In this document: one piece after another, positions 26,753 to 36,285 of the stretch
Numbering within the stretch: the first letter of the stretch is position 1
How the letters are laid out: each line of letters opens with the position of its first letter
NCBI RefSeq assembly: GCF_017592825.1
Contig: NZ_JAGFMD010000001.1
Span: 1,488,001-1,552,000 of the forward strand
Direction of reading: 5' to 3'
Source: Roseivirga sp. E12
Lineage (GTDB): Bacteria > Bacteroidota > Bacteroidia > Cytophagales > Cyclobacteriaceae
DNA: 64,000 nucleotides
The notes under the pieces: generated by a model
Told to the model about the DNA's origin: nothing
Database searches by the model: none
What the model saw: the letters and a program-made list of their open reading frames with translations, nothing else
Program-made: the position numbers and the translations under genes

Positions 26753-27922
26753 ATGATAGAAAAGAAGCGCAAAAGCACAACCTGTAAGAATTGTAGTTCA
26801 TCGCTGGACGAGAACTATAACTTCTGCCCTACTTGCGGTCAATCGAATTCAGATAACAATGTGACCTTCGCCACATTAATGAAAGAATTCATTGATAACT
26901 ACCTTGGCATTGATTCTAAGATGGCTCATAGTGCTGTGCCTTTTCTAATCAGACCCGGAAACCTCACTAACCGCTTCCAAGAGGGGAAGGTTAAACACTT
27001 CATTCACCCAGTAAGACTCTACTTTGTAATGAGTCTCTTCTATTTCTTTACCATCAGTTACCTGCTATCGGGTATTGATTTAAGAACCATTCAGGATGAG
27101 CAGATAAACTACGGAGGGGAAGTAAAATTCAATCAGCTAAAGTATGATGACAGGTGGGGTGCCTTGAGCGATGCAAAAAAACTCGAAATCCTTTCTGACT
27201 CAATCATAGATCAATTCACCGACATACAGACTTTTGATCAATTGTACGACTCGATTCAATCTAAGGTGGGTCTTGATTCATTGAAGGAGATGGAAGTCAG
27301 TGTTAAGTCCACTCCGCTACCTGGTGGTGTAGAAAGTGATGTTGAGCGCTTTCATAGACTTGCCAGAGATCGTAGACTTACCGATCAGGCCTTTATGGAT
27401 TCACTTGGTGGTAATTTCTCTAACGATGGTTTCTTTGACGAAGGTCAACAGGCGCACATCAATAGTCAGGTGAGAAAAATCTTTGAAAATGATCAGGGAT
27501 TTAAGGGCTTTGTTCTAGGGAATCTCCCATTGATGATGTTCATCCTAATTCCATTATTTGCTGGTGTCTTGAAGTTCTTCTACGTTAGGCGTAAGCACCT
27601 GTACATTAAACATATTGTTCATGCACTGCATGTCCATTCTTTTGCATATATGGCCTATGGTATAGGGCTACTAATCATCTTCAAGATAGTGACTGAAGGG
27701 AATTTCCCTGACGCGAACATCACTGCTTGGCGAGGTATCATCGGAGGAATTTTCTTCATTGGTGTAAGTACCTACGTTTATACTTCTTTCTTGAAAGTGT
27801 ATAAACAAGGCTGGTTCAAGACCCTTATCAAGTTTAATCTAGTAGGCCTAATCTATTCTGTATTCCTACAGCTATTCTTCTATCTGGAAATCTTTATCAG
27901 CTTCTGGTATTACAACGGATAA
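26753..27922 (+). CDS. DUF3667 membrane protein with N-terminal zinc ribbon
   Basis: A 389-residue protein. The N-terminus carries a four-Cys zinc ribbon, CKNC (about 10-13) and CPTCGQ (about 26-31). A segment FIDNYLGIDSKMAHSAVPFL followed by RPGNLTNRFQEGKVKHFIHPVRLYF (quoted in parts) is the DUF3667 signature. One helix lies at about 85-105, then a large hydrophilic insert (about 108-250), and four further helices (about 255-385). The family is common in Bacteroidota; its function is unknown. A promoter is visible upstream. The TAA stop is 3 bp from the convergent hemL stop, with no terminator between. Confidence 0.88.
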   Translation: MIEKKRKSTTCKNCSSSLDENYNFCPTCGQSNSDNNVTFATLMKEFIDNYLGIDSKMAHSAVPFLIRPGNLTNRFQEGKVKHFIHPVRLYFVMSLFYFFTISYLLSGIDLRTIQDEQINYGGEVKFNQLKYDDRWGALSDAKKLEILSDSIIDQFTDIQTFDQLYDSIQSKVGLDSLKEMEVSVKSTPLPGGVESDVERFHRLARDRRLTDQAFMDSLGGNFSNDGFFDEGQQAHINSQVRKIFENDQGFKGFVLGNLPLMMFILIPLFAGVLKFFYVRRKHLYIKHIVHALHVHSFAYMAYGIGLLIIFKIVTEGNFPDANITAWRGIIGGIFFIGVSTYVYTSFLKVYKQGWFKTLIKFNLVGLIYSVFLQLFFYLEIFISFWYYNG

Positions 27923-27925
27923 GAA

Positions 27926-29218
27926 CTAATGAATTGCCTTGAGGGCGGTTCTGTTAGCTTCCACAATACGACCTACCAAATCTTCTGTTATCGATTTGGA
28001 GATAAACAATGTCTCATATTGTGAAGGGGCTAGGTATATACCCTGATTCAGCATCTCTCTAAAATATAATCCAAACTTCTCCATACTGGATGACTTGGCC
28101 TTTTCAAAATCTACCACCCTTTCGTTTGTGAAAAATAGACTGACCATAGAACCTATTCTATTCATGGTATAGCCTAAACCTAGCTCGTCCAAGTTACTCT
28201 GAAAACCTTCTTCAATCGCCTTGGTTCTGTTGGCTAAATCGGTATATAGGGATTTGTCTTCATTGATCTGAGTCAGCATAGCCAATCCTGCAGCCATTGC
28301 AACAGGATTACCTGATAGTGTTCCGGCTTGATAGACAGGTCCCTGAGGAGATACATAATCCATGATCTCCCGTTTACCACCATAAGCACCAACAGGCATG
28401 CCACCACCGATGATTTTACCCAATGTAGTTAGATCAGGTTTTACATTATAGACCCCTTGTGCTCCTGCTTTCGACAATCGAAAGCCCGTCATAACCTCGT
28501 CAAATATTAACACGATACCATTGGCATCACAAAGCCTACGCAACCCCTCAAGAAAGTCTTTTGCAGGTAAGACGCATCCCATATTACCAGCAACTGGTTC
28601 GACTATAATCGCAGCTACTTGATCCTCGTTTGCATTGATAACCTCTTCCACCTTGCCAAGATCATTATAAGGAACAGTCAACGTATCATTAGCCACTCCT
28701 CGAGTTACACCAGGGCTATCCGGTTCTCCTAATGTAATGGCTCCACTACCTGCTGCAATTAGAAAGGAATCTCCATGTCCATGATAACAACCCTCGAACT
28801 TGATCATCTTATCTCGGCCGGTGTAGCCTCTGGCCAATCGAATGGCAGACATAGTTGCCTCGGTACCCGAGTTCACCATTCTCACCTTTTCTATACTCGG
28901 CATCATGGAAGAGATTAGCTTTGCCATCTCCACCTCGATGGCCGTAGGAGCCCCAAACGAAAGAGAGTTTTCCACCGCACTTTTTACAGCTTCTGCAATC
29001 TTCTCGTTCCCATGCCCAAGAATCATCGGCCCCCAGGAATTGATCAACTCAATGTATTCATTATCATCCTGATCGGTAATAAAAGCTCCTTTTGCTGATT
29101 TAATGAAGAGAGGATTTCCGCCCACGGCTTTAAATGCTCTGACTGGGGAGTTCACTCCTCCTGGAATAAAGTGCTGAGCCTCTTCGAAAAGACGCTGGCT
29201 ATTTACTGGTGAATTCAT
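27926..29218 (-). CDS. hemL: Glutamate-1-semialdehyde 2,1-aminomutase
   Basis: A 430-residue PLP enzyme of the C5 haem pathway that converts glutamate-1-semialdehyde into 5-aminolevulinate in the cytoplasm. Family features: GGVNSPVRAFK near the start, VNSGTEATMSAIRLARGYTG (about 115-134), EPVAGNMG, FDEVMTGFR (about 239-247) and the Schiff-base Lys268 in TTLGKIIGGGMPVG. Length matches the family. It lies 5 bp after the LpoA-like gene, so it is the third gene of a guaA-LpoA-like-hemL transcript. That linkage is not a pathway link. Confidence 0.97.
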   Translation of the reverse strand: MNSPVNSQRLFEEAQHFIPGGVNSPVRAFKAVGGNPLFIKSAKGAFITDQDDNEYIELINSWGPMILGHGNEKIAEAVKSAVENSLSFGAPTAIEVEMAKLISSMMPSIEKVRMVNSGTEATMSAIRLARGYTGRDKMIKFEGCYHGHGDSFLIAAGSGAITLGEPDSPGVTRGVANDTLTVPYNDLGKVEEVINANEDQVAAIIVEPVAGNMGCVLPAKDFLEGLRRLCDANGIVLIFDEVMTGFRLSKAGAQGVYNVKPDLTTLGKIIGGGMPVGAYGGKREIMDYVSPQGPVYQAGTLSGNPVAMAAGLAMLTQINEDKSLYTDLANRTKAIEEGFQSNLDELGLGYTMNRIGSMVSLFFTNERVVDFEKAKSSSMEKFGLYFREMLNQGIYLAPSQYETLFISKSITEDLVGRIVEANRTALKAIH

Positions 29219-29223
29219 AATTA

Positions 29224-31050
29224 CTAATTTTTTCGAGGTACGATGGTAGCATCTTCGACCTTCAAGACTGGTATATAGCGATTATCATTGGAAAGTCTAT
29301 AATTGAACTTATCTGTAAGTTCCCCTCTGAAATCATCCCAACGTTTCACTCCTACCTGAAAGTACTTTCCATAATCTCCCAAGAGCCTCCCGAAAGTGAC
29401 CATGATATCATACCCGATATAGGCATCGCCCAAACGATCCTTCTTGATTGGGCTCTTTAAATAAGCTTCTACATATCTGGCTCTAAACTCACCGACCTCA
29501 TCTTTAGTGTAATCAATCAAGTTAGTCCCTAAGAATGTGGCATTCAATCGTTCCAACTGATCAAACGAAATAGAACTTTCAGCGGTTAAGAACCTTGTAG
29601 AAGAGAGGTATTCTACGGTGTCAGGCCTACCTTCGATTCCACTTAAGGCACTTGAAGCCAGCGATGAAATATCTGACGCAATAAAAACATGACCAATACT
29701 ATCAGGAAGTATTTTTAAGGTGTCATAAACGAAGTCTCTTTCACTATAAATTTCCCAATCTTCCTCGCCTGCTTCGCGCAGTGAATCCATCTCTGCAATC
29801 ATATTAGCAACCACAGCAGAGTCCTTGTCTACCTCTTCCTCCTCGGTCAACCACTGTTGAATATTTACGGATTCATTAGGTCTCACCTCTCGGAAGATTG
29901 TCACGTCAAATGAATCTTTTTCGATGATTTGACGATAAAGATCGGCACGTGACACATCGCTAAACCCACTATAAAAGACTGCGGCATTCTTGTTTCTGGT
30001 GAAATTCTGCTTTGCATATTCTGCAGCTTGTATGGCTATAGACTCATTGCTAGGGTAATAGAGAAAGGCGAAAGGGTTGTCTTCGAGAATATCACCATTA
30101 GAAGACAAAGGATTAATGATATTGATCTTTTGCTCTTTGGAAAACTTCGCGATCAGCTCAACGGCACTTTGCGTAACAGGGCCAATAATCAAATCTAAAT
30201 CAGAAAAAGCCCCATCTTCTACTTGATTCTGAAGGCGTTCCTCTAAGCTTTGGGTATCGATCGTTATGAGGTTAATGTCTATCTCTTCCTCCTTTAGTTT
30301 TTGTACTCCTAAGGCAACACCCTCGTACATTCTGGTAGTCCAGTTGGACATTGCACGTACCAACATGGCTGAATCTGTACTATACCTAAAGGGTAAAAAG
30401 AGACCCACATTATAGGTAGACTTTTTTGGAGAGTGTTCAATACCCTCAATCCCCAGGTCAAGGTTTAGTGCATATTCAGACTGAAGATTTGACAGCAACA
30501 AAATATCTTGCTCCTCCACGGGAAGCGCCAACACCTCATTGGCAAGCTGAGAGGCGATGAGGTTATCTTCAGGGTATTCATCAAGCAGCTTCTGAAGTGC
30601 TTTCAAATCGGTCATGTTAGATAGTAAACCTGCCTTCAAAGCCTTTTTGCTTGCCTCAAGTCCAGATCGATTTACCAAGCCAAGGTATCGAAATGCTCCT
30701 TCGACATCTCCCTCTTCCGAGGCGAGGAAACCCAGCCAGTAGTTTACATCTTCTTTGACTTCCCAATTAGGGTATTTCTGAAGCACCTGTTTGAACATAT
30801 TCTTGGCACTCGTATTATCACCCGATTTGTGTGCTGCAATGGCATAGTAATAAGAAGAATACTTCACCAAATCATTGTCTTGACTCATTGAGGTCAATGG
30901 AGCAAACTTCCCTAAGGCCAAGGCATACTGCTCTTGATCAAAGAGTTTTTTACCCTCATCAAAAAGTGTCTTTACGTCTTGTGAGAAGCCAAGGCTTACC
31001 CAAAACGACAAAATGACTACTACTATAAATAATCTCTTTATTACTCCCAT
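29224..31050 (-). CDS. TPR plus type 1 periplasmic-binding-fold protein (LpoA-like/ABC substrate-binding-like)
   Basis: A 608-residue exported protein. Signal peptide about 1-23 (ending LGFSQ). Residues about 25-200 are tetratricopeptide-like ([35 protein letters not shown]). From about 212 ([10 protein letters not shown]) to the end a type 1 periplasmic-binding fold follows ([30 protein letters not shown]). This TPR-plus-PBP layout resembles LpoA-type penicillin-binding-protein activators as well as Leu/Ile/Val-binding-protein-like lipoproteins, but no lipobox Cys is obvious. Its ATG overlaps the guaA stop region by 10 bp. Ligand or partner unknown. Confidence 0.78.
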   Translation of the reverse strand: MGVIKRLFIVVVILSFWVSLGFSQDVKTLFDEGKKLFDQEQYALALGKFAPLTSMSQDNDLVKYSSYYYAIAAHKSGDNTSAKNMFKQVLQKYPNWEVKEDVNYWLGFLASEEGDVEGAFRYLGLVNRSGLEASKKALKAGLLSNMTDLKALQKLLDEYPEDNLIASQLANEVLALPVEEQDILLLSNLQSEYALNLDLGIEGIEHSPKKSTYNVGLFLPFRYSTDSAMLVRAMSNWTTRMYEGVALGVQKLKEEEIDINLITIDTQSLEERLQNQVEDGAFSDLDLIIGPVTQSAVELIAKFSKEQKINIINPLSSNGDILEDNPFAFLYYPSNESIAIQAAEYAKQNFTRNKNAAVFYSGFSDVSRADLYRQIIEKDSFDVTIFREVRPNESVNIQQWLTEEEEVDKDSAVVANMIAEMDSLREAGEEDWEIYSERDFVYDTLKILPDSIGHVFIASDISSLASSALSGIEGRPDTVEYLSSTRFLTAESSISFDQLERLNATFLGTNLIDYTKDEVGEFRARYVEAYLKSPIKKDRLGDAYIGYDIMVTFGRLLGDYGKYFQVGVKRWDDFRGELTDKFNYRLSNDNRYIPVLKVEDATIVPRKN

Positions 31051-32570
31051 TCGATGGTTGCTGGTGGCTTAGAACTGATATCATAAACCACTCTATTTAC
31101 TCCTTTTACCTTATTGATGATCTCGTTTGAGACATCTTGTAAAAAATCATAAGGTAGATGACACCAATCTGCTGTCATTCCATCTACGCTCGTAACGGCA
31201 CGTAGCGCCACCACTCTCTCATAGGTTCTTTCGTCACCCATCACTCCGACCGATTGGATCGGTAGAAGCATAGATCCTGCTTGCCAAACATCGTCATAAA
31301 GACCATTGTCCTTCAAACCTTGAATGAAAATGTAATCTACCTCTTGCAAGATAGCTACTTTCTCGGCAGTGATGTCTCCCAGAATTCTAATCCCTAATCC
31401 AGGTCCCGGGAATGGGTGTCTTCCCAAAATGTTCTGATCTATTTCTAGACTCCTTCCAACATTTCTAACCTCATCTTTAAAAAGTGTATTCAAAGGTTCA
31501 ACCACCTTCAAATTCATCTTCTCTGGCAATCCTCCAACGTTGTGATGAGATTTTATTGTTGCCGAAGGACCCTTCACAGAAACTGACTCAATAATATCTG
31601 GATAGATTGTTCCCTGACCCAACCACTTGGCATCTTCTACTTTCTGAGCTTCTTGATCAAATACTTCGATAAATACACGACCGATCGCTTTTCTCTTTCC
31701 TTCCGGGTCAGTAATTCCAGTCAAGGCAGAATAGAATTGTTCCTTGGCGTCTACGCCTTTTACATTCAAGCCCATACCCTTGTACGACTCAAGCACAGAA
31801 TCAAACTCGTTCTTTCTTAAAAGGCCATTGTCAACAAAAATACAATGAAGGTTTTCACCGATAGCCCTGTGTATCAAGACTGCCGCAACAGAAGAATCAA
31901 CTCCTCCCGAAAGCCCCAGAATCACTTTGTCATTACCTAACTTTTCTTTAAGCGTTGCAATGGTGGATTCAGCAAATAGGTCTGGTGTCCAATCCTGTGA
32001 ACAGCCACAGATATGAACCACAAAATTTCTTACTAGTTCTTTTCCTTCCTCTGAGTGAGTCACCTCTGGGTGAAACTGGATACCGTAAGTCTCTTCTCCT
32101 TGAATCTTGAAGGCGGCCTTTTCAACACTGGATGTACTAGCAATGATATCAAACCCTTCTGGTAGTTCTGAAATAGTATCGGCATGAGACATCCACACTT
32201 GAGAATCCAAGCTGATTTCTTTGAGAAGAGGATAGTGTCCATCGACTCTACTCAGTCTAGCGCGACCGTATTCTCGAATTTCTGAAGGCATTACATTACC
32301 TCCATACTTTTGAGCCATCAATTGGGCACCATAGCAAACGCCTAAAACAGGCATCTTACCTCTGAATTGATCTAAGTCCAAATCGGGTGCATCTTCTTCT
32401 CTAACAGAGCAAGGACTGCCCGAAAGAATAACTCCTTTTATGTCATCCGTAATCTCAGGAATGTGGTTAAAAGGGTGAATTTCACAATAAACGTTAAGCT
32501 CTCGAACTCTTCTGGCAATCAGCTGGGTGTATTGGGAACCGAAGTCGAGAATGAGGATCTGTTCTGCCAT
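31041..32570 (-). CDS. guaA: GMP synthase (glutamine-hydrolysing)
   Basis: A 509-residue enzyme converting XMP to GMP with glutamine and ATP. The N-terminal class I amidotransferase has the nucleophile Cys79 in GVCYGAQ and the His-x-Glu in QFHPEVTHS. The ATP-pyrophosphatase domain has the loop LSGGVDSS, and the dimerisation domain ends with the invariant-type PPATIEWE. The ATG at 32570 (MAEQILIL) is chosen; a TTG two codons upstream also fits but is less likely. A TATTTTTG box lies 3 nt before this ATG and no ribosome site is visible, so a leaderless mRNA is possible. First gene of the guaA-LpoA-like-hemL run. Confidence 0.98.
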   Translation of the reverse strand: MAEQILILDFGSQYTQLIARRVRELNVYCEIHPFNHIPEITDDIKGVILSGSPCSVREEDAPDLDLDQFRGKMPVLGVCYGAQLMAQKYGGNVMPSEIREYGRARLSRVDGHYPLLKEISLDSQVWMSHADTISELPEGFDIIASTSSVEKAAFKIQGEETYGIQFHPEVTHSEEGKELVRNFVVHICGCSQDWTPDLFAESTIATLKEKLGNDKVILGLSGGVDSSVAAVLIHRAIGENLHCIFVDNGLLRKNEFDSVLESYKGMGLNVKGVDAKEQFYSALTGITDPEGKRKAIGRVFIEVFDQEAQKVEDAKWLGQGTIYPDIIESVSVKGPSATIKSHHNVGGLPEKMNLKVVEPLNTLFKDEVRNVGRSLEIDQNILGRHPFPGPGLGIRILGDITAEKVAILQEVDYIFIQGLKDNGLYDDVWQAGSMLLPIQSVGVMGDERTYERVVALRAVTSVDGMTADWCHLPYDFLQDVSNEIINKVKGVNRVVYDISSKPPATIEWE

Positions 32571-32573
32571 GCG

Positions 32574-32581
32574 CAAAAATA
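32574..32581 (-). promoter_or_regulatory. Candidate -7 box of guaA
   Basis: Minus-strand TATTTTTG fits TAnnTTTG and ends 3 nt before the guaA ATG. No TTG sits 18-20 bp upstream, so only half of the promoter pattern is present. Confidence 0.4.
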
Positions 32582-32631
32582 ATATTAGCCTCGACTAATC
32601 ACTAATATTTAGACAGTAATTCTAAGGACAA

Positions 32632-32675
32632 ATGAAGCAGTATCATTCTGCTAATAAAGAATGATACTGCTTCAT
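32632..32675. repeat. Perfect 18-bp inverted repeat, 8-nt loop
   Basis: ATGAAGCAGTATCATTCT (32632-32649) is the exact reverse complement of 32658-32675, with GCTAATAA between. It lies 16 bp after the permease stop and 62 bp before the guaA ATG, on the same transcription direction. It could form a strong RNA hairpin at the permease 3' end. No T tract follows on the minus strand, so it is not a classical terminator. Confidence 0.8.
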
Positions 32676-32690
32676 AGAGTTTCGAAAGTA

Positions 32691-35321
32691 TCACTCCATT
32701 CTCAGAGCCTCAGCGGGATTGGATTTGGCTGCTTTAAGAGACAAATACCCAACAGAAAGCCATGAAAGCAACAAGGTGATCAGTAACCCCAAAACAAAAA
32801 CATAAGGTCGAACACCAACTCTATACTGAAAGTTCTCGAGCCAACTTTCCATGGCGAGATATGCCACAGGTATCGACACAAAAGCAGCTACTAAAATAAG
32901 CTTAAGATAATCTTGTGATAAGAGTCTAAGAATACCACCAACGGAGGCTCCTAACACTTTCCTCACCCCTATTTCTTTAGTCCTTCTTTGCGCTGTAAAG
33001 GTTACAAGACCTATTAAGCCTAAACATGAAACCACTATAGCCATTGAGGAGAAGACTCTAAAAACGGCTGCAAAGTATTGATCTGATTTATAGTACTGGT
33101 CTATCTTTTGGTCAAGAAATTCATATTCAAATGGAAACTCAGGAACAACAGCCGACCAAGTATCTTCCAATTGATTGAGTGTTTGACTGGTATTGTCAGG
33201 TGCCAATCGCACTGCTATACTCCAATAACCCCACTGATTTCGATCATTTTCATGCATCACCAATGGTTCAATCTCATTATGCATTGACTTGAAATGGTAA
33301 TCCCTGACAACACCTAGTATTTTACCCTTCTGCCCATTTCTCGAAAGCGGTAATCCAATGGGACTCTCTAATCCATAATGCTTTACGAATGCTTCATTTA
33401 CCACGAACCCTTCTTCTCTATCTGTTTTATAATTGTTTGAAAACCACCGCCCCTCTTTCATTTCTAGCCCCAGAGTCTCTTTAAAGTCATCATCCACAGC
33501 CAACACTTGAAGCATTTGTGCGGTAGTTTCATCACCCACCAGAACCCCGTTGCCACCCATTCCTCCGTCTCCTAAAGAGTTGCCAGTCAAAGAAGCTGCA
33601 ACCACACCGCTTTCTTTTATAAACTCTGTATAAAGCAGGTTTCCATACTTAGCTGAAATTCGATTATCTAAGGGGATATACACCACTTGTTCCTTGTTAA
33701 AACCTAAATCCTTCTGACTCATAAACCTCATCTGATCCGTGATGATTAGGGTTGCCACTATAAGTGTGATTGAAGTTGCATATTGTAAAGCGACAAGTAC
33801 CTTCCTGAAAAAACCTCCTCCTGACCTAGCTGAACTGCCAGTCTTAAGCAAAATATTGGTTTTTATTTTGGACAAGTACCACCCTGGATAAGCACCGCAA
33901 AGCAAACTCACCACTAAAACCAGCACCAGGAAGCCTAGCATGTTTAGAAAATCACCAGTAAGACCTAGACTAAGGCCCAGGGAGAAATTAGCATTAAGAA
34001 AAGGGATAAGAAGGAGAACAAAGACCAATGCAAGGACCATACTCAAAAGACTGGTCATTGTGGCTTCTACTAAAAACTGAACAATAAACTGCCGCCTTCG
34101 AGCACCTATTACTTTTCTGATACCTACTTCTTTTAGCCGAACAGAGGCCTGTGCGGTCGTCAGATTTACATAATTGATACAAGCAATCACAACAATTATA
34201 ATTCCTATAAGTACGAATAATCGGAGTTGACCAAGGTTACCCTTCGATTCAATGCCATACTCGTTTTTGTTCAAATGAATATCCGAGATAGGTTGAAGAT
34301 AATGCTCATACCAAATCTCCCCACCATTGCGTCTCACTACTAGTTCATTGATCTTTTGGGCCACTTCTTTGGCTGACGTGCCCTTGTTTAGCCTGACATA
34401 GCTTGATCCATTAATTGAAGACCAAGAAGGGGTGTTATTGGTAATTCCTAGGGAAGTTTCCCTAGAAACCAATAGACTAAACTTGGTCCAGTCCCCGTAG
34501 CCAAAGTGCGTATTAGTTGGCAAGTCTTCATAAACACCTACAACTTCAAGTTTTAATTCCTTGCCACTCATGCTGATCTCAATAGATTCACCAATTGGAT
34601 CTGCCTCTCCAAAGATCATTAGCGCTCTGCTCTCCGAAAGAATTACAGTATTTAGATTTGAAAATGCATTCTGAACATCCCCCATTATCGATTTGAGCCC
34701 TATCATAATAGGAAAGTCAGCTGTAACCCCTGACAACTGGTAGTCAAAGAATGCCTTTTCCTTCCATTTAAGGGGTTGATTAATGATTGTAAGTGTAACA
34801 TTAGAAGATGCCTCAACTTCCGGAATATCCTCTTGAATAGCAGGTATTAAATTCCAGGAGGCAGATGTTATATGGGCAGGTGTCTGACCTAAGTTTGAAA
34901 TCGTATTGATTCGATAAAGCCTATCTACTTCAGGATAGTGCTTATCAAAAGAGTGCTCATATTTTAAATATAGGCCAATAATTATACAAGCCGTGAGAGA
35001 GATCGTTAAGCCAAAGATGTTGATAGCCGAATTAATCTTATACCTCGAAAAATTCCTAAGTGCTACCTTAAGGTAGCTCTGTATCATGTCCATACTGCTT
35101 GTTTTACTAAGTTTTTCTAGTTCACGATTTGTGGAATTTGATCCCATCGGGATGCTTTCTATCACTTCAGAAAGTGCATTATCGAATGGTTCGCCTGAAG
35201 CTACCCTTTCTTCTACTTCGCAAGAAACGTAATCGATCAGTTCCTCCTCCATGGAGAAATTCTTGATGCCCCGCTTCTTGACGATCCTTGTAATATGATT
35301 GACCTGACCTTTACTAAGCAT
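32691..35321 (-). CDS. PadR-linked FtsX/MacB-type permease with N-terminal prefix domain
   Basis: An 876-residue permease. Residues 1-80 form a soluble helical prefix (VNHITRIVKKRGIKNFSMEE, YVSCEVEERVASGEPFDNAL) absent from the two simple permeases here; it is followed by the first helix (about 98-120), periplasmic core, FtsX block (EVGIRKVIGARRRQF near 395), second core and last FtsX block (EIGVRKVLGAS near 785), ending NPAEALRME. The prefix differs from that of the two permeases at 56.6-61.8 kb. The gene overlaps the PadR gene by one base (TAATG), so repressor and permease are made together. No ATPase gene follows. Confidence 0.92.
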   Translation of the reverse strand: MLSKGQVNHITRIVKKRGIKNFSMEEELIDYVSCEVEERVASGEPFDNALSEVIESIPMGSNSTNRELEKLSKTSSMDMIQSYLKVALRNFSRYKINSAINIFGLTISLTACIIIGLYLKYEHSFDKHYPEVDRLYRINTISNLGQTPAHITSASWNLIPAIQEDIPEVEASSNVTLTIINQPLKWKEKAFFDYQLSGVTADFPIMIGLKSIMGDVQNAFSNLNTVILSESRALMIFGEADPIGESIEISMSGKELKLEVVGVYEDLPTNTHFGYGDWTKFSLLVSRETSLGITNNTPSWSSINGSSYVRLNKGTSAKEVAQKINELVVRRNGGEIWYEHYLQPISDIHLNKNEYGIESKGNLGQLRLFVLIGIIIVVIACINYVNLTTAQASVRLKEVGIRKVIGARRRQFIVQFLVEATMTSLLSMVLALVFVLLLIPFLNANFSLGLSLGLTGDFLNMLGFLVLVLVVSLLCGAYPGWYLSKIKTNILLKTGSSARSGGGFFRKVLVALQYATSITLIVATLIITDQMRFMSQKDLGFNKEQVVYIPLDNRISAKYGNLLYTEFIKESGVVAASLTGNSLGDGGMGGNGVLVGDETTAQMLQVLAVDDDFKETLGLEMKEGRWFSNNYKTDREEGFVVNEAFVKHYGLESPIGLPLSRNGQKGKILGVVRDYHFKSMHNEIEPLVMHENDRNQWGYWSIAVRLAPDNTSQTLNQLEDTWSAVVPEFPFEYEFLDQKIDQYYKSDQYFAAVFRVFSSMAIVVSCLGLIGLVTFTAQRRTKEIGVRKVLGASVGGILRLLSQDYLKLILVAAFVSIPVAYLAMESWLENFQYRVGVRPYVFVLGLLITLLLSWLSVGYLSLKAAKSNPAEALRME

Positions 35322-35644
35322 TAACTGATCATTATAAGATTCATTAAACGAGAGAACTGGTAGTATTCTTCAATCTTCAAACGTGCAGTTTCCGCTCCCT
35401 GTGAAGTCAATGAGTAATACTTCCTTGTTCTATTATCAACTTCTTCAGAAGAGGTGGTGACAACTCCTTCTTTTTCCAACTTATGCAGAGTAGGATAAAG
35501 TGCTCCAAAAGTGAGATTGATTTCGTTGGAAGAAATCTCTTTCACCTTTTGAGTTATCTCATAACCATACATCCGGCCGTGTTCTGAAAGAAGCTTCAAT
35601 ACAATAGTCTTCAGCGTCCCCCTAATCAATTCTTTTGAATACAT
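35321..35644 (-). CDS. PadR family transcriptional regulator
   Basis: A 107-residue winged-helix regulator. The start LIRGTLKTIVLKLLSEHGRMYGYEITQ (about 5-31, quoted in outline), the wing segment LTFGALYPTLHKLEKEGVV (about 48-66), and RKYYSLTSQGAE are standard PadR motifs. It has a short C-terminal helix for dimerisation. It should repress its own operon and respond to a membrane- or cell-wall-active compound or another ligand, as PadR proteins do. A long dyad begins 7 bp before its ATG. The downstream permease overlaps by one base. Confidence 0.95.
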   Translation of the reverse strand: MYSKELIRGTLKTIVLKLLSEHGRMYGYEITQKVKEISSNEINLTFGALYPTLHKLEKEGVVTTSSEEVDNRTRKYYSLTSQGAETARLKIEEYYQFSRLMNLIMIS

Positions 35645-35650
35645 ATTTTT

Positions 35651-35686
35651 TATATAAGAAATTTAAATATATAATTTTCTTATATA
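35651..35686. promoter_or_regulatory. Candidate PadR operator (11-bp dyad)
   Basis: TATATAAGAAA (35651-35661) and TTTCTTATATA (35676-35686) are perfect inverted arms separated by 14 A/T-rich bases. The dyad starts 7 bp upstream of the PadR start codon and overlaps the expected transcription start, as expected for autorepression. Confidence 0.55.
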
Positions 35687-35943
35687 TAAATGAAATTGGC
35701 CTATATGTTTTGCATACCTACCCAATATCAGAATGACTTAAAGTCAGAGGAAATAATACTGGAAAATGAAGTTTAACTAAGAACCAAAATGCTAAATCGC
35801 TGATTCTGAGACTGTGCCAAATCAGAAGATAATTCTGTATTTGAATATATATAAAATATTATTCTGAATATGAAACATATTCCAAACATTATTCGTATAT
35901 ATAATTGTGTTTCAAAACAGAAACATCTAATCAAAACAAGGCG
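35687..35943. other. A/T-rich divergent intergenic segment with a 7-bp dyad
   Basis: This part of a 640-bp gap has no recognisable gene. It is very A/T-rich between about 35835 and 35920 and contains the perfect dyad GAATATG-AAA-CATATTC (35866-35882) and further TATATA runs. It probably holds promoter and operator sites for a plus-strand transcript (see the small ORF at 35944) or distal sites for the PadR operon. Confidence 0.4.
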
Positions 35944-36069
35944 ATGAACAAGCAATTTCACATTTCTCAGCAACACATCTCAAGCTCAATCTTGAGCAGA
36001 GATTATTGGGAGATTCTTGCCGAACCTCCTTCGAGGAAAATTAGATTTTCTAACGATAGTCAATTTTAA
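35944..36069 (+). CDS. Possible small ORF, 41 aa, unknown
   Basis: An ATG preceded by AAGGCG opens a 41-codon frame ending TAA. The peptide is polar with a few aromatic residues (MNKQFHISQQ, SRDYWEILAEPPSRK). No family is recognised. Support for it being real: A/T-rich promoter-like DNA in front, a plausible ribosome site, and a structured hairpin 1 bp after the stop. Against: short length, no homologue known to me. The coding segment itself contains a CTCAAG/CTTGAG pairing, so an RNA role is also possible. Confidence 0.3.
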   Translation: MNKQFHISQQHISSSILSRDYWEILAEPPSRKIRFSNDSQF

Positions 36070-36070
36070 T

Positions 36071-36110
36071 ACGCTTCTGATGCTGAACCATTCGGTTCAT
36101 TCTGAAGCGT
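36071..36110 (+). other. Interrupted hairpin after the small ORF
   Basis: ACGCTTC (36071-36077) pairs with GAAGCGT (36104-36110), and TGAACC (36084-36089) with GGTTCA (36094-36099) around an ATTC tetraloop; an internal loop separates the two helices. No T tract follows, so it is a structured 3' element rather than a typical terminator. Confidence 0.45.
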
Positions 36111-36285
36111 CAGTCAAACAAGTAGTCAAAACCTTCTGAACTGTATCTTTTGCCTCGAGCAAAGACAATTCGATCAGGACTAAATAGTCAAGACTGGCTA
36201 TCCCCTACACAATCATTTCAATCACTTATGCATTGGCCATACGGGTCGATCAGGAAAACTATGTTTCATCTCTAAATCTACATCT

